From: Rhizobium nepotum 39/7
GTDB taxonomy: Bacteria > Pseudomonadota > Alphaproteobacteria > Rhizobiales > Rhizobiaceae
Length of the DNA: 41,500 bases
NCBI RefSeq assembly: GCF_000949865.1
Contig: NZ_JWJH01000026.1
Location: forward strand, 1 to 41,500
Reading direction: 5' to 3'
Numbering within the stretch: the stretch's first letter is position 1; every line of letters begins with the position of its first letter. Shown in pieces: positions 1 through 8,425 of the stretch. The notes under the pieces are model-generated. The model saw nothing but the letters and a program-made list of their open reading frames with translations. It ran no database searches and was not told the DNA's origin. The position numbers and the translations under genes were made by a program.

Positions 1-284
1 GGTGGCGGAGGTGCTTCCGGGACCTCGACCGTGGGCAGCGGCGGCGGTAACGGTGTTCTGAAGCCTTCATTTCTTGGTGTCTGGACGGGCCGGAATTCCT
101 CACGGGGTGTCGTGTCAATCGGTGGCTCTTCTTCCCCGCCCACCAGAAGGAAATAGAGGACCACACCAAGGCCGGCAATACCGGCAACGACGGCAAACGG
201 GCGCATGAGGCCTATGCCACCGCGCCTCACCTGTCCGCCAATGGACGTGTCGGTGTCGATGGATTGGTAATTGGGATCCGACAT
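1..284 (-). CDS. virB10: VirB10, N-terminal part (cut by window edge)
   Basis: This is the start of the T4SS component that spans from the inner membrane to the outer-membrane core complex. The visible 94 residues have a short cytoplasmic N-terminus, one hydrophobic membrane segment at about residues 29-49 (GIAGLGVVLYFLLVG is in it), then a proline-rich stretch ending in PPPLPTVEVPEAPPPP. This is the usual VirB10/TrbI plan of cytoplasmic tail, single transmembrane helix and Pro-rich periplasmic linker. The ATG at 284 follows a strong AGGAGG 7 bases upstream that overlaps the end of virB9. The C-terminal beta-barrel domain lies outside the window, so completeness cannot be judged. Confidence 0.88.
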   Translation of the reverse strand, partial: MSDPNYQSIDTDTSIGGQVRRGGIGLMRPFAVVAGIAGLGVVLYFLLVGGEEEPPIDTTPREEFRPVQTPRNEGFRTPLPPPLPTVEVPEAPPP

Positions 285-294
285 GGTGCCCCTC

Positions 295-1128
295 CTATCT
301 TGATTGCGATTGCTGGCTGAATGTTCCGCTGCCAATTCGCTTCGGCGATACCGCGCCCTCGATCGGCGCAGGAATATCGGAAGGGGCAGTCCGGAGATTG
401 AAGAGGCAGGTCTCGGCCTCAGTACCAAAGCGCAGTGTCCACTGCCGCGAGACCTTGTCGATGACGATGTAGTCGGCCTCGCGGCGGTAGTTCACGAGGC
501 TTTCGCGCCGCTTGCCGTCAACGATGAAGATCGCCGGAACGTCGCCGGTGAATTTCATGAAGGTCTTCAATCCATCGTCAAAGACCCAGAGCGGCTTGGC
601 TCCGTCGCTTCCCTTGAAGCCGTAGTCGTAATTGACCTTGTCGCGACGAATGTTCTTGATGTTGGGATTGCGCTGGGCTTCCTGTGCCTGCTTCCAGAGC
701 TCCGCCGTTCCTTTCAGTCCGGCATCCTCAGGATAGGTGAACCGCAGTTTGAAGGTCTGGTTCTGCATCGCCTTGGTATCGTTGACACGCAGGTCGAAGG
801 AATAGGTCCGCTTCGTCGTGACCACCGAAAGATTGGTGGCCGCATCCTTCTCCATCGGTTTCAGGGTCAGAGAACGCCGATCTGCGGAGGTCAAAATCTG
901 CCAGGAGACGGTATCGCCGGCAACGACCTGTGTTATATCCTCGTCCGGACCGAAGAGGATCGTCGTCACCAGACCGTAGGTGCCCGTCACGAGGAAGACC
1001 TGCTCGGCCGAATAGGGAAGCGACCGGATTCTCGGATCAAGGCGACCCGGTCTGGCAACGAGCTCGGCATGCGCAACCAGCGGGCCCAGCAGCATGAACA
1101 GGGACATTGCAACGGTCCGCCTCATCAT
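295..1128 (-). CDS. virB9: VirB9, T4SS outer-membrane core complex protein
   Basis: A periplasmic and outer-membrane core protein that normally forms the T4SS pore ring with VirB7 and VirB10. It has 277 residues, the usual family length. The N-terminus MMRRTVAMSLFMLLGPLVAH is a signal peptide, with likely cleavage after AHA. The family features YDYGFKG and the C-terminal WVFDDGLKTFMKF, PAIFIVDGKRRESLVNYR and RFG-type strands are visible. I chose the ATG at 1128 because it overlaps the virB8 stop (ATGA) and gives a signal peptide. The longer open frame upstream is antisense-like and overlaps virB8. Its stop lies 10 bases before virB10. Confidence 0.95.
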   Translation of the reverse strand: MMRRTVAMSLFMLLGPLVAHAELVARPGRLDPRIRSLPYSAEQVFLVTGTYGLVTTILFGPDEDITQVVAGDTVSWQILTSADRRSLTLKPMEKDAATNLSVVTTKRTYSFDLRVNDTKAMQNQTFKLRFTYPEDAGLKGTAELWKQAQEAQRNPNIKNIRRDKVNYDYGFKGSDGAKPLWVFDDGLKTFMKFTGDVPAIFIVDGKRRESLVNYRREADYIVIDKVSRQWTLRFGTEAETCLFNLRTAPSDIPAPIEGAVSPKRIGSGTFSQQSQSR

Positions 1129-1859
1129 GGCGTGATCCCTGACGGCATGGTCTCGGGAACCCTTGCATATTCGGTCACGACAAAGCCGAGAGGATTGTAG
1201 AGACGGACCCGGTTGCTGGCGGGCAGGTTGATCTGCCGGTAGCGTATGGTCGCCGACCAGCGGGTGACGACATCGCCACCACGGCGACGTTCTCTTGTCT
1301 CGAAGCGAACAGCCATGGTCGAGGAATTGAGGGGATTGACCGAGAGGATTTCCGGGCGGATTTCGCCGGTTGCACCGAGCATCTTGACCGGCCCTTGCGG
1401 ATTGGAGGGGTTCATCCAGGCCTCGTAGTCCTTGAAGGCTTGCGAGCCGGGTTCCGACCACAGCGCAATCATGTCGAAATTGTCGGACAGATAGCGGGGA
1501 TCGTAAGTCTCGCGGCGGATCACATAGTTGCCCGCAAAGGCGGCTCGGACAGCCTGGTTTTCCGATACGCTCGAGCGATCCTTTTCGAGCGTGGTAACCG
1601 TCTCCATGTAGCCGGTGTTCTTGTCCACGATCAGCGGGACAACCTCGGTACGTACCAAGGGAAAGAGTTGAGCAACTGAAAATGAGAGTACAGCCGCGAC
1701 GGCCCAGCCGGCTACCGCGAACACGAGCAGGATCAGACCGATCAGGGTGCGAAGGGAGCGATTCTTCTCACCCCAGGAAAGGTGTTGGTCGTAAATGTCC
1801 TGCGGACCGGCAACCTGGTCGGCCGGCGCGGATTGCAATTGCCTTCTGAACAATGCCAA
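1125..1859 (-). CDS. virB8: VirB8, inner-membrane T4SS assembly factor
   Basis: A bitopic inner-membrane protein thought to nucleate T4SS assembly. It has 244 residues: a cytoplasmic N-terminus, one transmembrane helix at about residues 39-62 (LIGLILLVFAVAGWAVAAVL), then a periplasmic NTF2-like domain. Family signatures include PLIVDKNTGYMETV, YVIRRETYDP, VRFETRERRRGG and a C-terminal NPLGFVVTEY motif. It overlaps virB9 by ATGA. It starts about 104 bases after the virB6 stop, one of the few real gaps in the operon. No convincing lipoprotein (VirB7) gene fits into that gap. Confidence 0.95.
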   Translation of the reverse strand: MALFRRQLQSAPADQVAGPQDIYDQHLSWGEKNRSLRTLIGLILLVFAVAGWAVAAVLSFSVAQLFPLVRTEVVPLIVDKNTGYMETVTTLEKDRSSVSENQAVRAAFAGNYVIRRETYDPRYLSDNFDMIALWSEPGSQAFKDYEAWMNPSNPQGPVKMLGATGEIRPEILSVNPLNSSTMAVRFETRERRRGGDVVTRWSATIRYRQINLPASNRVRLYNPLGFVVTEYARVPETMPSGITP

Positions 1860-1963
1860 GTTCTATTCCCAAAACATAATCGTCGTTAATCTCTTTAAGC
1901 CGCGTCATCGGCAGAAGCGGCTTGCGCATGGAAATTCTGAATTCGACCAGCGCATGTTTCGCC

Positions 1964-3034
1964 TCACTCGCCGCTGCGCCGACGCATGGTCAGCATCCGG
2001 CCGAGCGCGCCAGCGCCTGCAATCCCGCCGCGGCCGGCGAGCGCAGCCGCGGTGACCGCGCCTTTTGGCCCGGCAAGCATGCCAAGAGCCATCGCTGCCG
2101 CCTGTCCGCTTCTTGAACCGCTCGCGGAGAGGCCAGCGCGAGCCGCTCCATACGTCGTGTTGACACCACCGCCGTCCGGTACTGAAGGCGCGATGCCGTA
2201 GGCGAACGTCCTTGCAAAATCAGGAACCTGGAAAATGAAATAGGAGATCAGCGCCAGATAGAGCACCATGGCCAGCACGATCGCCAGCGCATTTTCCCTG
2301 GTCGCCATGTCGCCGTTGATCGTGTCCATCATCCCGATCAGAAACCCGAAAGACAGCCCGGCCATGACATAGGTGAAAAGCAGCATGAACATGCCATAGG
2401 CGATGCCCCTCACCCACGCATCGAAGACGAAACGCGTGATGCCGAAGAAATAGGAGAGAATGGCGATCGGACCGATCGCAAGCATGACGGCGGTGATCAT
2501 TTTCGCGAACAGCGTCACTCCAGTCAGGATCAGCAGCATCGGCAGCAGGCCGAAGACCAGTACGATGAAGACCACCACCGCACCGGTGACGTTTGGCAGC
2601 CATCCGGATTCGTAGGAATTGAAGAGCTGCATGGCGAAGTCGTAGACTTTGCGCGACATGCTGGCGACTTGGTTGGCAAGATCGGAGCCAGCGGATTGCC
2701 CGCCCATGGCGGACGAAATGGCAGCACCCAGATCCTGAGGTGACGTCAAAATGAATTGACCGATGTTGTCGTAGAAGGTGGCCCAGGACATTACCAGCGC
2801 ATAGGCAAGCGCGAGTTTCGAGGCCGTGATCGCCATGTCCTGCAAGGAGACGCTCGACAGACCGAGCGCACCCCAGAGGAAATAGAGGATAAGAAACAGC
2901 GCAAGGATGGATGACACCAGATCGCCATTCTCGGCGAACAGTCCCCATGCTTTCTCGAGGGACGCTTCGTTGATCCTGTCAAAGTATCCGAGTGCGTCGC
3001 CATAGAAATTAACTGCGTAGCTGACCGGATCCAT
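1964..3034 (-). CDS. virB6: VirB6, polytopic inner-membrane T4SS protein
   Basis: A polytopic membrane protein that carries substrate across the inner membrane in VirB systems. It has 356 residues with several strongly hydrophobic helices (for example LVSSILALFLILYFLWGALG, VVFIVLVFGLLPMLLILTGV and a C-terminal IVLAMVLYLALISYFIF), followed by a Gly/Ala/Arg-rich tail. The ATG at 3034 begins MDPVSYAVNFYGDALGYFD and overlaps the TAA of the upstream lipoprotein gene (TAATG). The longer frame to 3076 would overlap that gene further and is not chosen. Gene order and topology match TrbL/VirB6. Confidence 0.92.
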   Translation of the reverse strand: MDPVSYAVNFYGDALGYFDRINEASLEKAWGLFAENGDLVSSILALFLILYFLWGALGLSSVSLQDMAITASKLALAYALVMSWATFYDNIGQFILTSPQDLGAAISSAMGGQSAGSDLANQVASMSRKVYDFAMQLFNSYESGWLPNVTGAVVVFIVLVFGLLPMLLILTGVTLFAKMITAVMLAIGPIAILSYFFGITRFVFDAWVRGIAYGMFMLLFTYVMAGLSFGFLIGMMDTINGDMATRENALAIVLAMVLYLALISYFIFQVPDFARTFAYGIAPSVPDGGGVNTTYGAARAGLSASGSRSGQAAAMALGMLAGPKGAVTAAALAGRGGIAGAGALGRMLTMRRRSGE

Positions 3035-3252
3035 TACTCCCCCTGGAAGAAATTGACGGGTCGCATCGGACCGCAATCGCTCCTGACGATATCCGCAAGG
3101 GCCTGTTGCGACGGCGCCGGTTGTTGCCCCGCCTCGTAGCCGAGCGCCGGGACGGGGTTCTCGTCAGCTGAGCATTTGGCCAACTGTTCGAACTTGCCCC
3201 CGCATCCGGACAAGGTGGCGACGGCCAGGATCAGCAACGGGTCCAACCTCAA
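3034..3252 (-). CDS. Small T4SS lipoprotein, VirB7 or EexN type
   Basis: A 72-residue lipoprotein read from a TTG start (TTGA overlap with the virB5 stop). The N-terminus MRLDPLLILAVATLSGC has a clear lipobox (LSGC, lipidated Cys17), and there are two more cysteines (about residues 27 and 60). VirB7 is a small lipoprotein that disulphide-links to VirB9. In pKM101-like operons, however, the slot between virB5 and virB6 is held by the entry-exclusion lipoprotein Eex, while VirB7 sits after virB6. Because no other lipoprotein occurs between virB6 and virB8, this one could be VirB7 moved upstream or an EexN-type protein. Sequence alone does not settle it. Confidence 0.7.
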   Translation of the reverse strand: MRLDPLLILAVATLSGCGGKFEQLAKCSADENPVPALGYEAGQQPAPSQQALADIVRSDCGPMRPVNFFQGE

Positions 3253-4040
3253 GGGTTCTGCTCCTCGAATGCCTGCAGCTGATCGCGAACCGAAGCCCCG
3301 TCTGCGCCACCGCCGCCCGAGCGCATCACGCTGTCGGGAAGTGTTGCGAAGGTCTTGAGGTTCTGGGATGAGGTGGCGAGGGCCGCCTTATACTGCTGGT
3401 TCAGCAACATAACCTGATTGTTGAGTGAGCCGACGGCCTCATTGGCAGTCTGGTTGCCCTGGAGCACCATCTGCGTGTTCTGTTCGAGTGCGCCCTTCAG
3501 GTCCTGCGCCGTGCCGATCTGCTCTGTCGCCTGCATGAAGGCATTCTGCCGATCCTTGGTGGCCCTGTTCATTGCATCGGTGAGTGCCGTCAATGTCGTC
3601 AGCGCATTGATGCCCTGCGAATAGGCCTGGTTGGCGCCTGACAGCTCGCCTCCCTTGACGGTATCAACGACCATCTTCACCAGATTGAGTCCATTGATCA
3701 GCTTGGCGGCGGAGTTCTGGAATTCACCGCTGATACCGCCGAACAACGCTTCGTTTCCGGACAGGATGCTGTTGAAATCCGGCGCCTGGCCCATGCTGAA
3801 ACCATTGCCGGTCGCAAGCTTGGCAAACTGGCTGGCGTCCTGCGACCGGTCGCCAGTAATCGCCTGAAGCGTCTTTATCGTGTTGTCCTTGACGATGGAC
3901 GTGTCGCCCTGGATCTGCTTCGAAAGCTTTTCAATCTCCTCGCTTATCGCGATATTTTCCTTGTCCTTGACCGGCACCTGCGCAAAGGCGTGCGACACTG
4001 TGGTGATGCCGAGCGCCGCGGCCATAACGAATTTTCTCAT
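3249..4040 (-). CDS. virB5: VirB5, minor T4SS pilus component
   Basis: A periplasmic or pilus-tip protein involved in recipient contact. It has 263 residues with signal peptide MRKFVMAAALGITTVSHAFA and mature N-terminus QVPVKDKENIAISEEIEKLS, the QxPVxD pattern typical of VirB5. The rest is helical (GVNALTTLTALTDAMNRATKD-like segments; a Gln-rich central helix; NNQVMLLNQQYKAALATSSQ near the end). The ATG at 4040 is preceded by AGAGGA. The upstream extension of the open frame lies inside the neighbouring gene and is rejected. Its mature N-terminus resembles that of the lytic transglycosylase encoded just upstream. Confidence 0.9.
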   Translation of the reverse strand: MRKFVMAAALGITTVSHAFAQVPVKDKENIAISEEIEKLSKQIQGDTSIVKDNTIKTLQAITGDRSQDASQFAKLATGNGFSMGQAPDFNSILSGNEALFGGISGEFQNSAAKLINGLNLVKMVVDTVKGGELSGANQAYSQGINALTTLTALTDAMNRATKDRQNAFMQATEQIGTAQDLKGALEQNTQMVLQGNQTANEAVGSLNNQVMLLNQQYKAALATSSQNLKTFATLPDSVMRSGGGGADGASVRDQLQAFEEQNP

Positions 4041-4063
4041 CTGCCGGTCCTCTCTCTTCCTGT

Positions 4064-5236
4064 TCAGTTTGCGGTCGGTCTGGCGTCGACGACCGTCACC
4101 AGTCCGAGCGCCGGATCCTCCAGCACCGAGAAGGTCGCGACATCGCCACTGGCGCGTGCCTGCTCCTGTAGGTCCTCGAGCCAACGCTGAATCTGATCTG
4201 TGGTGGCGGTCGAGGGCACGGCAAAGCATCGAGTGCCGCCAGTGTCGATGATTGTCGAGGGGCACTGGACTTCAGCCATCGCGAGGGAACCGTCATGGTC
4301 CCTGGCGTTGCCGCCTCCTGAGCCGCGCAAGGCTGCCGAAGAAGACTGCAGCCCGGCTTGCAGACGCTGGAGATACTGCTGGTTTGCCGCCAGCGATTTT
4401 CCGAGCAGCCCGTTCCAGACTGAACCGCGTTCAACCTGCGCCTCGGTGTTACGGTCCACCGCCTTTTTCAGCTGCTCGCCGCATCCACTGATGTCACTGA
4501 CGGTTTCCGTTTCGATGCCGTCGCCCGACGGGGTCCGGTCGCCGTTCTCGGCCTTGTTCCGGCTGTAATAGGCCGAGACCTTTTTGACGTAATCCTGGGT
4601 CTCGGGAATGTTGGGTATCCGACCGTTCTGCAACGATTGGCGATAAGGCCCGGCATTGTATCCTGCTGCGACCAGGTCATAGCGATTGCCGAACATTCCC
4701 TGCAGTTGCTTGATGTATTTGACACCGCCGCGGATGTTGTCGCGCAGGTCGTAAGGATTGACGCCAAGTCCCGCCGCGGTCCCCGGCATCAGTTGCATGA
4801 CGCCGGTCGCGCCAACGGGCGAGCGCGCCGATTGGCGGAAGCGTGACTCCTGCTCGGCGATCGCCAGCGCAAAATTGGGATCGACTCCCTGGCGGATTGC
4901 TTCGTCCGCCACCATACGAGCGACTTCCTGCTGGCTATGCGTACGCTTCGACGGGCCGGCCGGCAAAGTGTCACCGGCCATGCCCTCGGCCGAGCAATCG
5001 GCCGGCGCGCCAGAGCCTTGTCCGGGCGCAACGCTGTCCGTCGTTCCGCCCGACGCACCTTTCAACGCCCGCGTATCCGCCTGATAGGTCTTGTACCAGT
5101 TCTCCGTCGCCTGCTGGATGTTGCGGCGGGCGTTGTCGATCACCGGCACCTGCGCAAAGCCTGGCGCCGGCGTGAACAGGGTGGACATGACGATGGCGCT
5201 GATGGTTGTCAGTTCAGGAAGTCTTGCGTTGGTCAT
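4064..5236 (-). CDS. Second lytic transglycosylase with VirB5-like leader
   Basis: A periplasmic peptidoglycan-cleaving enzyme within the T4SS operon, between virB4 and virB5. It has 390 residues from the ATG at 5236 (a second ATG at 5245 is possible; both follow GGGAGGGGG, and the gene overlaps the virB4 3' end). The signal peptide ends at about residue 28 (PAPGFA), followed by QVPVIDNARRNIQQATENW, which resembles the VirB5 mature N-terminus. The SLT domain spans about 105-225 with catalytic Glu130 in EQESRF, GVMQLMP and AGYNAGP. A C-terminal region of about 160 residues with a few cysteines is not recognised. The operon also encodes VirB1, so this is a second muramidase. Confidence 0.85.
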   Translation of the reverse strand: MTNARLPELTTISAIVMSTLFTPAPGFAQVPVIDNARRNIQQATENWYKTYQADTRALKGASGGTTDSVAPGQGSGAPADCSAEGMAGDTLPAGPSKRTHSQQEVARMVADEAIRQGVDPNFALAIAEQESRFRQSARSPVGATGVMQLMPGTAAGLGVNPYDLRDNIRGGVKYIKQLQGMFGNRYDLVAAGYNAGPYRQSLQNGRIPNIPETQDYVKKVSAYYSRNKAENGDRTPSGDGIETETVSDISGCGEQLKKAVDRNTEAQVERGSVWNGLLGKSLAANQQYLQRLQAGLQSSSAALRGSGGGNARDHDGSLAMAEVQCPSTIIDTGGTRCFAVPSTATTDQIQRWLEDLQEQARASGDVATFSVLEDPALGLVTVVDARPTAN

Positions 5237-7733
5237 CGGACGCATCCCCCTCCCAGTCGCAGAATTTCGACAGCCAGTTCTTTGGATCGTCGCCATATTC
5301 GTCGAGCAGCATCTCAACCTCTCGGACTGTCTCCTCACGACCCGACAGGACCTTGATGAACTCCGGCATGTGAGCCATGTCGACACGCGCGATCACACTG
5401 CTCTTCGCGCGCTTGATCAGCATGAAGCGCGAGGCCGGATCACCGTTTTTGACCCAGTCGAACTCGGCCCTGGAGAGACCGAAATGGGCCATGTAGGAAT
5501 TCTCGTCAGCCTTCGGATTGGCGAAAAAGATGTTGGTCGACGTCTGCTCGATGATCGTCCGGCTGACACTGGATTGCACCACGTCGTCGGCTGACTGGGT
5601 TCCGAAGATGACGAGACCATTTCGCTTTCTGATGGTCTTGAAATAGTCCTTCATGGTGCGCTTGAACTCGTCGTCATCAAGCAGCTTCCAGGCTTCATCC
5701 ATTAAATTGATAATCGGCGCCTTGCCGTCGTAAACCTCGTCCAGCCGGTGGAACATGTAGAGGAGTGCTGCTGTGCGCACGGGCGGATCGTCGAGGATCG
5801 ACGTCATGTCGAACCCGATCATTGGCCGCGAGATGTCGAGATTGTCGTCGGCATTATCGAAGAGCCAGGCATAGGGTCCGTGATCAACCCACTTGTCGAG
5901 CCGTGCAATCAGGCTTCCCTCGGTCCGCTCGCTTCCGGCGAGCAGGGCGCGAAGTGACGACAGCCGGCGATAGGATCGGTCCTTCGTCTTGAGGACCGAC
6001 TTGATCGCGGTGCGAATGATAGTCTCTTCCTGCGGCGCCAGGCTTTCGCCTTCCTTCGACGGCCTCAGCATGAAGCTTAAGAGCCGATAGAGGAAAACAC
6101 GGTTCTCTTCGGTGTCGTCGAGGAGCAGGGGGTTCCAACCGGATGGCTCACCGGGTTCGAGCGTCATGTAGTTTCCGCCCGCCGCGCGAACCATGATGTC
6201 AAGACCGCGATCCTTGTCGAAGACGATGGTCTTCAGACGCGGACTGACGCGGTAAGCCTGCAGGATCAGGAATGCCATGATGACGGTTTTGCCGGAGCCG
6301 GTCGGTCCGAACACCGTCGTGTGCCCGACATCGCCCTGGTGGAAATTGAAGAAGAATGGCGTTCCCGACGTCGTCTCGAAAATGGTGATCGCCGGTCCCC
6401 AATGATTGCCGTCCGGCTTGCCATAGGGATAGGCGTGGAAGCTGCTCAGGCCCGCACAATTGAGAGTGGAGATCACGGCCCGACGGGCGATATAGGCCTG
6501 ATTTCCAGGAAGCTGCGCCCAATAGGCCGGCTCCGCGTTCAGATCCTCGCGGACATAGGAAGCACCGAGCGCTCCAAGCTCGTTGCCGATCAGGGCAACC
6601 GCATCGTCCAGTTGGGCCGCCGTTTTTGCCACCGGCATGACGGTGAGATGATGCTCGGCGAAGGCAACGCGTTTCCTCGCCAGTTCATCACGCGCAATAT
6701 CAAGACTGGCCTGAACGCTGGAACCGCCCTCGTCGGCCTTCGACAGTTGCCGGTCGAGCCGCTCGATGCGGCTTCTCGCGGCCATGTCGTCAATGAAGGA
6801 CATGGACTGGGTGAGCACCATCTCAAAGGGGAGCTTGAGAATGTAGTCGAGCATGCCGGCGCCCGTCTCGGGCGGATATTCCTTCAAAGACACCATTGCG
6901 GCGTAGCGGTCATCGCCCTGCGTATCGCCCTGAAGATGGATCGTCCGGTTGCCGATTGATGTGCGACGTGCCGGCAGCATCGCATCGATTGGAAGGTTGC
7001 AGAGCCGGATTGGCCGGACACGACCGCCATTCAACAGCGTATAGAAGAATTCGCATTGTTCCGAGAACCAGGATCCCGCGGTACGCCCATCGACCTCCAT
7101 GCTTTCGGAGAAGTCACGAAAGATTGCTTTGCCGTTGCCAAGGTCAACCTGGACACGCTGCACGTCACGCAGGACTTTGGGGCCGTAGGCGGCGAGCGAC
7201 TTTTCAAGCGCTTTGGTCGCCTCGACCAGTTTGTCACGCATTGAGCGAAACTGTTCCTTGCGCACCACATCACCGCCGATGCCTATGAGACGGGAAAGCG
7301 CGGAGCCTTGTTTGAACAGCGGGCGCACGACGAGCGAGATGTAGGTGTCGTTGACGAACATCTCGTTCATTGAGATGCTTGCCTGATAGACATCATCCAG
7401 ACGCCGGATGAAGGGGTCGGTGAAGGTTGCTGGCAAGGACGGCGCCACCTTTCGCCTGACAACATGGGTGTAGAGCGCAAAATTGCCGATCGAGGAAATG
7501 GCGCGAAAAGCCGAGCTGCGCTGCCGCTGCAGCATGTTGATCGTTTCGATGTCGGCCGTTTCGAACGAGAAGCCTGTGAGGCGCAGGGTCGATACCAGGC
7601 AATCGTTCTTCAGCCTGATGATCCCGTTTTCGATCGGAACATAGAATGGAACATGGGTCGAGATATTGCGATCGGCAAAGATCTCCCAACCCTTCGACAA
7701 GCTTCCCTTCAGCGATCTTGCCATCGTGCTCAT
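5214..7733 (-). CDS. virB4: VirB4, T4SS ATPase
   Basis: The large AAA+-like ATPase that energises pilus assembly and transfer at the inner membrane. It has 839 residues, slightly longer than the usual ~790. Walker A is GPTGSGKT at about residues 476-483 and Walker B is INLMDEAWKLL at about 675-685. The N-terminal CagE/TrbE/VirB domain is seen at about 190-400. The late FGTQSADDVV and IFFANPKADENSYMAHFGLS motifs are typical of the family. It starts 3 bases after the virB3 stop, and its last codons overlap the next gene. An acidic tail (GDASDDQRKTS) ends the protein. Confidence 0.97.
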   Translation of the reverse strand: MSTMARSLKGSLSKGWEIFADRNISTHVPFYVPIENGIIRLKNDCLVSTLRLTGFSFETADIETINMLQRQRSSAFRAISSIGNFALYTHVVRRKVAPSLPATFTDPFIRRLDDVYQASISMNEMFVNDTYISLVVRPLFKQGSALSRLIGIGGDVVRKEQFRSMRDKLVEATKALEKSLAAYGPKVLRDVQRVQVDLGNGKAIFRDFSESMEVDGRTAGSWFSEQCEFFYTLLNGGRVRPIRLCNLPIDAMLPARRTSIGNRTIHLQGDTQGDDRYAAMVSLKEYPPETGAGMLDYILKLPFEMVLTQSMSFIDDMAARSRIERLDRQLSKADEGGSSVQASLDIARDELARKRVAFAEHHLTVMPVAKTAAQLDDAVALIGNELGALGASYVREDLNAEPAYWAQLPGNQAYIARRAVISTLNCAGLSSFHAYPYGKPDGNHWGPAITIFETTSGTPFFFNFHQGDVGHTTVFGPTGSGKTVIMAFLILQAYRVSPRLKTIVFDKDRGLDIMVRAAGGNYMTLEPGEPSGWNPLLLDDTEENRVFLYRLLSFMLRPSKEGESLAPQEETIIRTAIKSVLKTKDRSYRRLSSLRALLAGSERTEGSLIARLDKWVDHGPYAWLFDNADDNLDISRPMIGFDMTSILDDPPVRTAALLYMFHRLDEVYDGKAPIINLMDEAWKLLDDDEFKRTMKDYFKTIRKRNGLVIFGTQSADDVVQSSVSRTIIEQTSTNIFFANPKADENSYMAHFGLSRAEFDWVKNGDPASRFMLIKRAKSSVIARVDMAHMPEFIKVLSGREETVREVEMLLDEYGDDPKNWLSKFCDWEGDASDDQRKTS

Positions 7734-7736
7734 CGG

Positions 7737-8069
7737 TCAAGCTCCGTAGGTCCGGATGCCCCCGCCCAGTCTGCGGCCGAGGGGATTGACGCCGCACATG
7801 CTGAGGCGGCCGAGGATGTCGAAGAACCAGAGGTCGAGTTTGACCGTCAGCACATAAAGAATGCCGTGCAGGACCACGAACGACACGGGGAACCACAGGA
7901 TGGAGCCGAGCACCATGAACACCATGAGCGAGACGAAGCACTCCGCCAGGAAGTAGGTGTAAGGGATCCCCATCACCGTCGGCGGCCGCGTGAGCGCAAG
8001 GATGACGGGATAGGATTCGATATGGTCGTCCCCGCCTGAAGTCTTGTTGGCAGAGTTCGTCATGATCAA
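7737..8069 (-). CDS. virB3: VirB3, inner-membrane T4SS protein
   Basis: A short membrane protein needed for pilus assembly, working with VirB4. It has 110 residues, the family size. The PVILALTRPPTVMGIPYTYF segment near the N-terminus is the VirB3 hallmark. Two hydrophobic segments follow (FVSLMVFMVLGSILWFPVSF region), then a conserved end with KLDLWFFDILGRLSMCGVNP. The start overlaps the virB2 stop by ATGA. Confidence 0.95.
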   Translation of the reverse strand: MIMTNSANKTSGGDDHIESYPVILALTRPPTVMGIPYTYFLAECFVSLMVFMVLGSILWFPVSFVVLHGILYVLTVKLDLWFFDILGRLSMCGVNPLGRRLGGGIRTYGA

Positions 8070-8425
8070 GATCCGGCGCCAGCTAGGAAGTCTACAAGCT
8101 CAGCGGCAGCAAACATGCCGGCGAGGCTCCCACCGACCCGCAGAAGCGCGCCCCAGGACCAGAAGCCGAAGGCCGCAGCGAGGAACATGCCAATGAAGGC
8201 AATCGCTCCAACCGAGCGACCAAAGGGGCCGGTAAAGAACTGTACCAGCCTGTCGGCAGCATTCTCCAGGGCATCTAGGCTTTGAGCGGCAGCTGGCTCG
8301 TATTGACTGACGAACAGCACCGAGGTGGCAAGTAACACCATCGCCGCATGGCCGGCCCACTTGCGCTTGACCAGGGAACGGCAGCTCACGCTGCCAACGA
8401 GAATTGCCATGACAATCATGTTCAT
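8066..8425 (-). CDS. virB2: VirB2, T-pilus major pilin
   Basis: The pilin subunit, with 119 residues. A long signal region with Arg/Lys before the hydrophobic stretch (KRKWAGHAAMVLLATSVLFV) ends at PAAAQ, so the mature form probably starts at QSLDALENA. Two hydrophobic segments follow (VGAIAFIGMFLAAAFGFW and GGSLAGMFAAAELVDFLAG) separated by a short polar loop, the standard VirB2 plan. The start overlaps the virB1 stop (ATGA). An ATG three codons further in could also serve. Confidence 0.93.
   Translation of the reverse strand: MNMIVMAILVGSVSCRSLVKRKWAGHAAMVLLATSVLFVSQYEPAAAQSLDALENAADRLVQFFTGPFGRSVGAIAFIGMFLAAAFGFWSWGALLRVGGSLAGMFAAAELVDFLAGAGS

Noticed and set aside
304..1200. 298-codon plus-strand open frame
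   Set aside because: It is antisense to virB9 and virB8, both certain from their motifs.
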